A DNA stretch of 64,000 nucleotides from the NCBI GenBank assembly GCA_030432595.1, contig JAUIGU010000021.1:1-64000 (forward strand). The letters are read 5' to 3'. The notes below the pieces were generated by a model, which saw only the letters and a list, made by a program, of their open reading frames with translations, did no database searches and was not told the DNA's origin. Source of the stretch: Phycisphaerae bacterium (GTDB lineage Bacteria > Planctomycetota > Phycisphaerae > Phycisphaerales > Phycisphaeraceae). Below are positions 10,538 to 18,068 of this stretch, in pieces; the first letter of the stretch is position 1; each line of letters begins with the position of its first letter. The translations under genes were made by a program, and so were the position numbers.

Positions 10538-11593
10538 ATGAACGCCCACGCCCTCACCCTCGCGGCCCTCACGGCGACCGGCGTGCTCGCCACGGCCACC
10601 CACGCCGCCGTCACCGACTTCCGCATCGAATACGGCACCGCGCTCGGCTCCGACGGCGCCGCTTACACCACCAACGATCTGTTCATCGACTTCACCGGCC
10701 AATACACCGGCTCGCAAGTGCTCGTCACCCTCGACGCCGGCACCATCCACCAGGAAAACTACTTCGGCGGCGCCCTGAACCACGCCCCCCACGCCGGCAT
10801 GCTCGACGCCGTGCCCCACCTCTCGGCCGACACCTACTTCACCCACGGCGGCGCGGCCGGGCAACAGGCCCACGGCAATCCGAATCACTTCGGCGGGCCG
10901 GTCAATATCGACGTCAACCAACTCGCCGCCGTCCAGACCGCCGCCCAACTCGCCCAGGCCTGGGCCCCCGCACCCGGCACCTTCATCCTCGACCGCTCCG
11001 ACTTCCACGTCCTCCGCCTTTCCCTCAGCGAAGACGCCCAGGGCAGCATCCAGTACTTCGCCTCCGCCGACGGCGACTTCTTCTACACCAACGCCGGCAA
11101 CCGCTACGGCCAGGCCCCGCTCTACGCCATCGAAGACGGCAAAGTCGTCGCCCTCGAAAACGTGCCCGAGCCGGAGCCCGAACCCGAGGCGACGATGCCG
11201 AGCAGTTACGCCGATTCGTTCCGTCGGCCGTACGACCCGATGATCTTTTTGAATCCCACCTGGACGGCCGAGCCCGACTTGGAATGGGCGCTCCCCAATG
11301 ATTCGGTAGCCGAAGACCGGCTCTCGCTTTTCTACGAGTTGTACGGGTTCTCGGGGATCAAGTACGGCAACTGGGATCCGCATCCCACGTCGGTTGAACC
11401 CACACCCCGGACGCGCGATTGGTCGAGGGGGACCACAAACGTGATCTGGATCGACGGCCACGCGGACTGGTTGGACCTCGCTCGGGCGGACGATCAGATC
11501 GTGATTTCTGATTCGCTGATCCAGACGCCCGAGCCCGCCCTTTTCGGATTGCCGACACTCGCTTTGTTCGCACCCCGCCGGCGAAACCGCTGA
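10538..11593 (+). CDS. Secreted protein: PEP-CTERM-like tail joined to a pseudopilin-like C-terminal segment
   Basis: 351 residues with an N-terminal signal peptide (cleavage about residue 23, THA-A). Residues 25-205 form a domain also seen in PEP-CTERM proteins of this group. At about 209-216 there is a run of Pro-Glu pairs (NVPEPEPEPEA) where a sorting signal would be expected, but the protein goes on. The following segment ends in TTNVIWIDGHADWLDL, which resembles the C-terminal DGH motif of planctomycete pseudopilins (DUF1559/H-X9-DG type). The protein finally ends with PEPALFGLPTLALFAPRRRNR, a plausible PEP-CTERM signal. It looks like a fusion of two unrelated exported proteins. Function unknown; probably anchored through an exosortase. 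Confidence 0.7.
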   Translation: MNAHALTLAALTATGVLATATHAAVTDFRIEYGTALGSDGAAYTTNDLFIDFTGQYTGSQVLVTLDAGTIHQENYFGGALNHAPHAGMLDAVPHLSADTYFTHGGAAGQQAHGNPNHFGGPVNIDVNQLAAVQTAAQLAQAWAPAPGTFILDRSDFHVLRLSLSEDAQGSIQYFASADGDFFYTNAGNRYGQAPLYAIEDGKVVALENVPEPEPEPEATMPSSYADSFRRPYDPMIFLNPTWTAEPDLEWALPNDSVAEDRLSLFYELYGFSGIKYGNWDPHPTSVEPTPRTRDWSRGTTNVIWIDGHADWLDLARADDQIVISDSLIQTPEPALFGLPTLALFAPRRRNR

Positions 11594-11749
11594 GATGCGG
11601 CGGATCGGAATGCTCACCCGCCGGCAGTCATCACGCGCACGGCCCGCCACAATTCACGGCCGCACCCCAGTTCGATGAATGCAGGTTGGCGTGTCGTGCC
11701 GAGTCCGGCCGCGGCTGAGCTATCATCGCGGCTACTCCTGGAGGTTGCG

Positions 11750-12787
11750 ATGTCGAAATATGCGAACAGTATGACGGTCGTTTGCGCCGTGGTCGCGTCG
11801 GTGGTGTGGATGGGACCCGCGTCCGCCGGCCAGCCCGGACAACCACTCGAACGCCACGGCGACGAGATCATGGTCGCCGGCCAGCTCTTTCACACCGGCA
11901 CCAAAGTCGTCCTCTGGACCGACCCCGGCGGCTACGACACCTACCGCGTCCAGCCCGCGTTCGGCCCGCGCGACTCGTTCTCCTGGGAAACCTCGCAAGA
12001 GCGCGGCCTGCCCAGCCCCAACCGCTACGACGTCCGCTACGCCGACCGCTGGTCCGATGACCAGTTCGCCCTGCTCCGCCGCGGCAACTGGGAACTCGAA
12101 GACCTGCAAAAGGTCGTCAACAAGTTCGTCATCCACTACGACGTCACCGCCACCAGCCAGCAGTGCTTCAAGGTCCTCCACGACGTCCGCGGCATCAGCG
12201 TCCACTTCCTGCTTGATGCCGACGGCACGATCTACCAGACCTTCGACCTCAAGGACGCCTCCCGCCAGACCGGCGACATCAACGACAACTCCATCGGCGT
12301 CGAGATCGCCAACATCGGCGCCTACCCGCCCAACGACAAAGACAGCACCCTCAGCAAGTGGTACGGCCAGGACGACCAGGGCAACACGATCCTCACCCTG
12401 CCCAAGTGGCTCGAACCCACCACCGCGCCCTGGCCCGAGGGCTTCGTCGCCCGCCCCGCCCGCAACGAGCCCGTGACCGGCGTCGTCCAGGGCCAAACCC
12501 TCCAGCAATACGACTTCACCCCGCAACAGTACGACGCGCTCATCAAGCTCGCCGCCACACTGTCGAAGGTCTTCCCCGACATCCAGCTCGACGTCCCCCG
12601 CGACGAGGACGGCAAGATGATCACCGACGCGCTTGAGCAGGAAGACCTCGACAACTTCCACGGCATCGTCGGCCACTTCCACGTCACCAAAAACAAGATC
12701 GACCCCGGCCCCGCGTTCCAGTGGGACACCCTGCTCGAAGGCGCCCGCCAACTCGTCGGCGAACAGGCGGAACGCGTCGGACGGTGA
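11750..12787 (+). CDS. Exported N-acetylmuramoyl-L-alanine amidase (Amidase_2 type)
   Basis: Zinc amidase predicted to cut the bond between N-acetylmuramic acid and L-alanine in peptidoglycan. The ATG at 11750 is set by GGAGG five bases upstream; an upstream in-frame ATG at 11675 lacks a site. 345 residues: signal peptide 1-26 (ending PASA), then the catalytic domain with Zn ligands His129 (VIHYDVT), His309 (GHFHVT) and Asp318 (KIDPGPAF), matching AmpD-type geometry; GVEIANIGAY marks the core. An insertion of about 90 residues separates the central strand from the C-terminal ligands. A strong palindromic terminator follows 42 bases after the stop. The exact substrate (murein or muropeptide) is not clear. 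Confidence 0.88.
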   Translation: MSKYANSMTVVCAVVASVVWMGPASAGQPGQPLERHGDEIMVAGQLFHTGTKVVLWTDPGGYDTYRVQPAFGPRDSFSWETSQERGLPSPNRYDVRYADRWSDDQFALLRRGNWELEDLQKVVNKFVIHYDVTATSQQCFKVLHDVRGISVHFLLDADGTIYQTFDLKDASRQTGDINDNSIGVEIANIGAYPPNDKDSTLSKWYGQDDQGNTILTLPKWLEPTTAPWPEGFVARPARNEPVTGVVQGQTLQQYDFTPQQYDALIKLAATLSKVFPDIQLDVPRDEDGKMITDALEQEDLDNFHGIVGHFHVTKNKIDPGPAFQWDTLLEGARQLVGEQAERVGR

Positions 12788-12829
12788 TAACACAGGCCAC
12801 CGTTCTATCGTTTTCTGATTGTCCATCTG

Positions 12830-12857
12830 AGCCCCGCAAGCGCTTGCGGGGCTTTTT
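12830..12857 (+). terminator. Perfect 24-base palindrome plus T-run (rho-independent terminator)
   Basis: Half-site AGCCCCGCAAGC with its exact reverse complement, no loop bases beyond the centre, followed by TTTTT. It ends the amidase transcript. The same palindrome with one symmetrical base change lies inside korA (29997-30020), so this is a repeated element used here as a terminator. Confidence 0.85.
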
Positions 12858-12884
12858 CCTGTTTGCCGACTCTTCTCGCCTCAG

Positions 12885-12950
12885 CCGGAGCGTGACACGC
12901 TCCGGTCCGGACGCGGTCCGCGTCCGGCTATCCGTGCAAGAAACACGGAC
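12885..12950. repeat. Three consecutive small palindromes
   Basis: CCGGAGCGTG-A-CACGCTCCGG (12885-12905), CCGGACGCGG-T-CCGCGTCCGG (12907-12927) and TCCGTG/CACGGA (12931-12950). The first two have ten-base perfect arms and a one-base centre. They follow the amidase terminator directly and read as a cluster of REP-like hairpins in otherwise noncoding DNA. Confidence 0.7.
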
Positions 12951-13014
12951 GATTTTGGGGACGACAACGCCCCTCGGATTTACTTGTGAAAGAACGCCGT
13001 GTGCGTTTCTGGAG

Positions 13015-13066
13015 AGCCGGGCCGTGTCGGCCCGGTGTCCGGCATCCGGGCCGACACGGCCCGGCT
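13015..13066. repeat. Inverted repeat with 21-base perfect arms
   Basis: Left arm 13015-13035 begins AGCCGGGCCGTGTCGG; right arm 13046-13066 is its exact reverse complement; the loop is TGTCCGGCAT. A shorter relative (CGGGCCG-GACA-CGGCCCG) sits between the convergent genes at 16527-16544. No gene is attached, and no T-run follows, so it is more likely a repeated element than a terminator. Confidence 0.75.
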
Positions 13067-13440
13067 CGCTTTGGACTCGCTTCGAAACAAACCCGGGGCG
13101 GGACCGCCGTCGCGATCCACAGACCCCCGGCCGGCGTCGGTTTTGCAACCCGCCGTCACCGCGTTTCGGATGGGACTCACTCGGGGGGTTCCGGCGGGAG
13201 ACGGCGTGCGATCAGGGTCCTTCCTGATTCACCCGTGTCCAAGGCCGCACGTCACTTCGTGATTAAGGAACTCAAGCCCTCACCCACCTGGCACCCACGC
13301 GGAGGCCACGCCCTTCACCTGCACTTACATTTTACCCGCGCGTCAAGACCTCTCGGCGGAGTACCGGGCAAAGCGTGCGCAGGCATCCGAACGGAACCAT
13401 GGCCAGATACACATGCGGCACACCTTATTGCCATGATCGG
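13067..13440. other. Noncoding stretch, no recognisable gene
   Basis: Together with the palindromes before it, this makes an 800-base gap between the amidase and the next plausible ORF. Open frames here lack start signals, have no recognisable domains and overlap one another. Short fragments look eroded, but I cannot assign them to a parent gene. No tRNA-like fold was seen. Confidence 0.6.
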
Positions 13441-13647
13441 TCAGCACGCGCAGGGCCTGCATGAGCACGGCCGGGGTTCGTGCGTCGCTTTAGACCACCG
13501 AGTTCGCTGTGCCCACATCCGCGTTCCGAGCCGGACCAGGCCGCGTCCCATCCACCGCAGCAGCGGGCGGACGAGCGGCCGGCGGGGGGTGACGGGTTCA
13601 CGGGTCAGGGCCTGGGCGAAAGCGAGCGGATCGTAGAGTCCGTACAT
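13441..13647 (-). CDS. Small basic ORF, unknown
   Basis: 68 residues starting MYGLYDPLAFAQALTREP. The ATG at 13647 has a good AAGGA site seven bases upstream, which is rare for chance ORFs here and is the main reason to list it. The middle (RPLVRPLLRWMGRGLVRLGTRMW) can form a basic amphipathic helix; the end is Cys/Arg/Pro-rich. It precedes, by sense, nothing: the next gene on this strand (the amidase region) is on the other strand. It may be a small membrane-active or DNA-binding peptide, or a gene remnant. Confidence 0.35.
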   Translation of the reverse strand: MYGLYDPLAFAQALTREPVTPRRPLVRPLLRWMGRGLVRLGTRMWAQRTRWSKATHEPRPCSCRPCAC

Positions 13648-13708
13648 GCGTGTTCCTTTCTCGAGCGTTCTGGGTCAGGGACTGGTTAACTGCGCGTTCG
13701 TCTCTCGG

Positions 13709-14770
13709 TTACGCACCCTTAATCGACGCCATGTCGATGCTGAAGCGGTATTTCACGTCGCTCTTTTCGAGGCGTTCGTAGGCGGCGTTGAGCTGCTGGA
13801 TGGGGATGACTTCGACATCCGCGGTGACGTTGTGCTGGCCGCAAAAATCGAGCATCTCCTGGGTCTCGGCGATGCCGCCGATAAGTGAGCCGGAGAGCTT
13901 GCGCCGGGCCATGAGCAACGTGAACGCGTTGACTTCCAGCGGCTCCGACGGCGCGCCCACGAGACACAACTCGCCGTCGGCGCCGAGCAGATTGAGGTAC
14001 GCGTTGATGTCGTGCTTGGCCGAGACACAGTCGAGGATGAAGTCGAACGTGCCGGCCTGGGCGTCCATCTGTGCGGGGTCTTTCGACAGCACGACCTCGT
14101 CGGCGCCGAGGCGCTTCGCGTCGTCGGACTTGCTCGGCGAGGTGGTGAAGACGGCAACGTGTGCGCCCATCGCCTTGGCGAGCTTGACGCCCATGTGCCC
14201 CAAGCCGCCGAGCCCGACGACGCCGACCTTTTTGCCCGGGCCCACGCCGCCGCGCTTGAGCGGCGAGTAGGTCGTGATTCCCGCACACAGCAAGGGCGCG
14301 GTCGCGGAAAGCTCGAGGTTGTCGGGGATGCGGAGCACCATCTTTTCGTCGACGACGATGCTCTCGGAGTACCCGCCGTAGGTCACGGGGGCGGTGCCGT
14401 GCCGGTCGGGGAAGTTGTAGGTGAGCACCATGTTGGGGCAGAGCTGCTCGAGGTTGTTCTTGCAGTTCGGGCAGGTGTGGTCGCTGTCGACGAGGCAGCC
14501 GACGCCGACGGTGTCGCCGACTTTGAACTTCGTGACCTCGGAACCGATTGCGGTGACCTTGCCGACGATCTCGTGGCCGGGCACACAGGGGTACACCGTC
14601 GGCATCGCGTCGTGCCACTCGTCGCGGGCCTGGTGCAGGTCCGAGTGGCAGATGCCGCAGTAAAGGATCTCGATGGCGACGTCGGTGGCGGTCGGCTCGC
14701 GACGCGGGATCGTGTCGGACTCGAACGGCGAGGTGGCGCTGGCGACGGAGTAGGCTTTGGCTTGGGGCAT
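13709..14770 (-). CDS. Zinc-dependent NAD(P) alcohol dehydrogenase (cinnamyl/aldehyde reductase type)
   Basis: Medium-chain dehydrogenase/reductase of 353 residues, probably reducing reactive aldehydes with NADPH, like YahK. Catalytic zinc ligands lie in CGICHSDLHQ, GHEIVGKV and PLLCAGITTYSPLKR. A structural-zinc loop is partly kept (CPNCKNNLEQLC). The Rossmann motif is VGLGGLGHMGVKLAKAMGA, followed by the cofactor-selecting FTTSPSKSDDA, where the Ser/Lys region favours NADPH. It shares its strand with the cupin gene (60 bases away) and an AraC regulator of the YqhC type is divergent just beyond, so the three probably form an aldehyde-response unit. Confidence 0.9.
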   Translation of the reverse strand: MPQAKAYSVASATSPFESDTIPRREPTATDVAIEILYCGICHSDLHQARDEWHDAMPTVYPCVPGHEIVGKVTAIGSEVTKFKVGDTVGVGCLVDSDHTCPNCKNNLEQLCPNMVLTYNFPDRHGTAPVTYGGYSESIVVDEKMVLRIPDNLELSATAPLLCAGITTYSPLKRGGVGPGKKVGVVGLGGLGHMGVKLAKAMGAHVAVFTTSPSKSDDAKRLGADEVVLSKDPAQMDAQAGTFDFILDCVSAKHDINAYLNLLGADGELCLVGAPSEPLEVNAFTLLMARRKLSGSLIGGIAETQEMLDFCGQHNVTADVEVIPIQQLNAAYERLEKSDVKYRFSIDMASIKGA

Positions 14771-14830
14771 GATTGAGGTCTCGTCTCTGTTGGGTGGGAA
14801 GACTCGTCGGTGGTGTTCGTTTCGTTCACG

Positions 14831-15373
14831 TCACTTGCGGTACTGCGCGTCGGTCACGGCTTCGAGCCAGTCGACGGGGCTGCCGTCCTGAGCTTCCTGA
14901 ATGGCCAGGTGGGTCATGGCGGTGGTGGGCGTCGCGCCGTGCCAGTGCTTGAGGTTCGGGGGGAACCACACGACGTCGCCGGGGCGGACTTCTTCGATCG
15001 GGCCGCCGTCCTGCTGCACCCAGCCGTGGCCGGCGGTGATGAGCAGGTGCTGGCCGACCGGGTGCGTGTGCCAGTTGGTGCGGGCGCCCGGCTCGAAGGT
15101 GACGCTGGCGATGGAGACCTGCGAGGGCTCTTTGGGCGAGGCCAGCGGATCGAGCCGGACGGTGCCGGTGAACCAGTCGGCCGGGGGCACGACGGAGGCC
15201 TGGTCGCCGGTGCGTTGGATCGTGAGGTCGGGCATGGGGTCGGAGCCTTTCGGTGTGGGGGCCTGCGGGTTTCGGGGCGGGGATTGCTCGGCGGCGGCCG
15301 GTGCCGGTCGGGCACCCGCGGCGAGGATCAAGGGGCTGGCCGAAACGCGAAAAAGGCAATCCCGGCGGGTCAT
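14831..15373 (-). CDS. Cupin-domain protein with a possible twin-arginine signal
   Basis: Single-domain cupin of the kind annotated as (R)-mandelonitrile lyase-like or cupin_2. Metal-binding motif 1 is [19 protein letters not shown] (two His plus Gln), and motif 2 includes [18 protein letters not shown]. With the ATG at 15373 (180 residues) the N-terminus [20 protein letters not shown] resembles a Tat signal, which would place the protein outside the cytoplasm; a start at the internal [11 protein letters not shown] would make it cytoplasmic. The catalytic reaction is unknown. It is likely co-transcribed with the alcohol dehydrogenase. Confidence 0.8.
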   Translation of the reverse strand: MTRRDCLFRVSASPLILAAGARPAPAAAEQSPPRNPQAPTPKGSDPMPDLTIQRTGDQASVVPPADWFTGTVRLDPLASPKEPSQVSIASVTFEPGARTNWHTHPVGQHLLITAGHGWVQQDGGPIEEVRPGDVVWFPPNLKHWHGATPTTAMTHLAIQEAQDGSPVDWLEAVTDAQYRK

Positions 15374-15527
15374 GCTCAAAAACTGGATTGCACGTTTATC
15401 TCGATCCATGCCATTTTTAGGATCGGCGGCAATCCCTGAATTCGAGGTGCATTCGCCGATCCCCCTTGATCTGACGAAACTCTACGGCCCAATCGGTCGA
15501 TTTCAATCCGACGATCCTCGAAGCTTG

Positions 15528-15556
15528 TTGCACATTCCTCCAAAACCCGATTAAAA
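15528..15556 (+). promoter_or_regulatory. Candidate sigma-70 promoter of the araC gene
   Basis: TTGCAC and TTAAAA separated by 17 bases, 27 bases ahead of the ATG at 15583, in the 209-base AT-richer gap between the divergent cupin and araC genes. A second possible -10, TAGAAT (15571-15576), would give a nearly leaderless message. Pattern match only. Confidence 0.3.
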
Positions 15557-15582
15557 ACGTCCATAGGCGATAGAATCCCCGC

Positions 15583-16488
15583 ATGGCCAAGGCGACCTGC
15601 CCGAACATCGTCGAACTTGCCGAGCTCATCGGGCGTGCACTGCCCGGAGACGGCCAGCGCGAGCTGCGCACCGGCGTGGGGATCTACCGCCGCTCGGCCC
15701 GGGACCAGCCGAACCACGCGGCGACCCAGCCGTGCTTCTGCGTCATCGCCCAGGGCAGCAAGGAGGTCCACACCGGCGACCGCACCCTGCGCTATGACCC
15801 GGCCCACTACCTGATCAACACGCTGGGCGGCCCGGTGTCGAGTTGTGTCGTCCACGCCTCGCCCGACGAGCCCTACCTCGCGTTGCGGCTGGACCTGGAC
15901 CCCGCCGAGGTCACGTCGGTGATCGTCGAGACGCTGCACGCCCCGCCGACCGGGCCGGGACAGTCGGGGTTCGACGTCAGTCCGCTCGACGCGGCGCTCA
16001 ACAACGCGGTCTTGCGACTCGCCCGCCTCGCGGCCGACGACGACGCGCAAACCTACAACGCGCTTGGGCCCCTGGTGCGCCGCGAGATCGTGTACCGCCT
16101 GCTCACCGGCGCGCAGCAGCAACGCATGCAGTACCTCGCGACGCGCGGCGGGCAGTCGCACCGCATCACCGAGGCCGTCCAACGCCTGCAACGTGACTAC
16201 GACCAGCCGCTGCGCATCGAAGACCTCGCCCGGCAGGTCGGCATGAGCGTCTCGGGCTTCCACGCGCACTTCAAGACCGCCACCGCGATGACGCCGCTGC
16301 AGTACCAGAAGCAGCTACGCCTGCTCGAAGCCCGCCGACTGATGCTGGACGACGCGCTCGACGCCGCGGAGGCCGGCTTCCGCGTGGGTTACGAAGATGC
16401 TTCGTATTTCAGCCGGGATTACAAGAAACACTTCGGCGAACCGCCCGGCCGCGACATCGCCCGGCTGCGCGAGCAGTTGGTGGCGTAG
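15583..16488 (+). CDS. AraC family transcriptional regulator (AraC_N type, YqhC-like)
   Basis: 301 residues. Residues about 20-180 match the AraC_N (pfam06719) sensor domain: QPCFCVIAQGSKEVHTGDRTLRYDPAHYLI, then LRLDLDPAEV. The C-terminal 100 residues hold two helix-turn-helix units (IEDLARQVGMSVSGFHAHFK and AGFRVGYEDASYFSRDYKKHFG). Regulators with this sensor, such as YqhC, activate an adjacent aldehyde reductase when they meet reactive carbonyls. Here the gene is divergent from a cupin and a Zn alcohol dehydrogenase, so the same logic is likely. DNA sites were not identified. Confidence 0.9.
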   Translation: MAKATCPNIVELAELIGRALPGDGQRELRTGVGIYRRSARDQPNHAATQPCFCVIAQGSKEVHTGDRTLRYDPAHYLINTLGGPVSSCVVHASPDEPYLALRLDLDPAEVTSVIVETLHAPPTGPGQSGFDVSPLDAALNNAVLRLARLAADDDAQTYNALGPLVRREIVYRLLTGAQQQRMQYLATRGGQSHRITEAVQRLQRDYDQPLRIEDLARQVGMSVSGFHAHFKTATAMTPLQYQKQLRLLEARRLMLDDALDAAEAGFRVGYEDASYFSRDYKKHFGEPPGRDIARLREQLVA

Positions 16489-16526
16489 AGGGCGTTGATT
16501 CAGATCGTGGCGATGGACGCTGGTTC

Positions 16527-16544
16527 CGGGCCGGACACGGCCCG
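16527..16544. terminator. Hairpin between convergent genes
   Basis: CGGGCCG-GACA-CGGCCCG, seven-base arms, between the araC stop (16488) and the stop of the PEP-CTERM gene (16553). Without a T-run. It resembles one arm of the larger inverted repeat at 13015-13066. Confidence 0.4.
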
Positions 16545-16552
16545 CGTCCGTC

Positions 16553-17743
16553 TCAACGCACGCGTCGGCGCGTCGCGACCAGACTCCACAGCAAGAAGGT
16601 CGGCGCGAGCGTTGGCTCGGGAACGACGAACCCCCCGAAGTCCGGCGCGGCGGTGCCGCCCCAGTTCTGGAGTACACCATCAAGTTCGGCCTGATCGACG
16701 ATGCCGGCGAGCCCGAGCACGTTGATCCAGCCGGCGGGGATGTTGAGGGTGGTGTCGGTGCCCCAGTTCTGGAGCACGAGGTCGAGGTCGCCCTGTTCGA
16801 CCTGGCCCGAGGTGTTGTAGTCGCCGGGCATCAAGGCTTCGACGACGACGTTGTCGAACAAGCCGAATTGAAGCTCGGGTTGCGGCGCGATCGAGAGGTA
16901 GAAGTCGTCGTCGTACAGGAGGACAAAACTATCGCCGGTGGACGGCTCGGCCGACTCATCGATCCGGACGATCGGCAGACGTTCGCCGTTGGGCTTTTCG
17001 ATGATCACCATGGCAATGTCGCCGACGGCTTGGTATTCGAAGGTCAGCCATTGAAAACCAACGGCGCCTGCGGCGGTCGGGCCGTAATCGGTTTGTTGCC
17101 CGCCGGGAGCGGAGACCGGTGGCAGAAACTCTGCGTAATAGAGCGAGTCGCCCTGGGAGAACCAAGTGGTTTCGGTCTCGGGGCTGTCGTCGTTGCTACG
17201 CCAGTAGTAGAGGTCGCCGTCACCACGTGCCAAGGTGTAAGCGTTGGTTCGGTACTGCGGAAAGCCGTTCGCGGGGAAGGGGTCGAACGCGGTCGGGTCG
17301 GCGCGGATCGACGCGCCGATTGCTTCCGACGTCCCGCTGCGATTCAGGTTGAAATAGGCGTTCAGGTCGTAATTGATCCAGGCATCGAACCGGAGTCGGT
17401 AGTTTCCGGCGAAGGTCTGGCCGAGAGGGGACAGCGCCACAACATCGGCGGCATCGTTCCTCACCGCGATGTTGGCCTGGGCCTTGACACCCGTGGTCGC
17501 GGCGTCGCCGGGCCGGGTGTTGGGGGCCTCGGGGATGAAGTCGGCGGTGTAGTCGTAGCCGTAGGTGACAAGGCTGTCGGTGGAGGCGGTGTTGAGGTTC
17601 TGCCAGGCGGCACCGTCGGTCATGGCGTCGCGGAAGAGTTCCTGAGCGTGACCCGGGCTCGCAAGCAGCACGGCCGAGAGCACTGCGGGGGTGAACCGGA
17701 GCCGAATCGCCGGGATTGGACTGGACAGTGTGGTTTTCGGCAT
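16553..17743 (-). CDS. Secreted PEP-CTERM protein with dockerin-like repeats
   Basis: 396 residues from the ATG at 17743. Signal peptide to about residue 33 (SPGHA-Q). A long beta-rich domain follows (about 40-290), then two calcium-loop, dockerin-like repeats: GDYNTSGQVEQGDLDLVLQNWG and a second with GIVDQAELDGVLQNWGG. The PEP-CTERM signal VPEPTLAPTFLLWSLVATRRRVR ends the protein. This combination is a hallmark of Phycisphaerae and related Planctomycetota. The role is unknown; the protein is expected to be sorted to the envelope by an exosortase encoded elsewhere. Convergent with araC. Confidence 0.85.
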   Translation of the reverse strand: MPKTTLSSPIPAIRLRFTPAVLSAVLLASPGHAQELFRDAMTDGAAWQNLNTASTDSLVTYGYDYTADFIPEAPNTRPGDAATTGVKAQANIAVRNDAADVVALSPLGQTFAGNYRLRFDAWINYDLNAYFNLNRSGTSEAIGASIRADPTAFDPFPANGFPQYRTNAYTLARGDGDLYYWRSNDDSPETETTWFSQGDSLYYAEFLPPVSAPGGQQTDYGPTAAGAVGFQWLTFEYQAVGDIAMVIIEKPNGERLPIVRIDESAEPSTGDSFVLLYDDDFYLSIAPQPELQFGLFDNVVVEALMPGDYNTSGQVEQGDLDLVLQNWGTDTTLNIPAGWINVLGLAGIVDQAELDGVLQNWGGTAAPDFGGFVVPEPTLAPTFLLWSLVATRRRVR

Positions 17744-18068
17744 CAATTCGGGGACCAAGGTGTGCGTCGTCGAGGCGATAAGCCTAAGCGAATCCGAGAG
17801 AAAGGCCAGCAAAAACTTCGAGCGTGGGCTCGCGCCCGCCGCTCCGCAATCCCCCATCCTCACACGGCTTACGGCGGCGGGGGTGTCGCCCTGTGCTTGA
17901 CCCGGGGGGCGTGGGCGTCGATACTCGGCGGCTCGGGCGCGGTGTCTGTGTCGCTACCGCCCCCGGACCCGCGCCCGGCCCTACCCCGGACCCTACCCCC
18001 CGGGCCCACGCCCGGGCCAACCGGACCTTGACCCCCCGAGCCTGACGGCCCCGACGGAGACGACAGCG
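17744..18068. other. Intergenic divergent region with a very GC-rich low-complexity tract
   Basis: No gene is seen. Bases 17958-18022 are almost pure C/G with repeating CCCGG/CCCTACC blocks of about six-base period. The rest must carry promoters for the PEP-CTERM gene (minus) and the propeller lipoprotein (plus). Confidence 0.55.
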
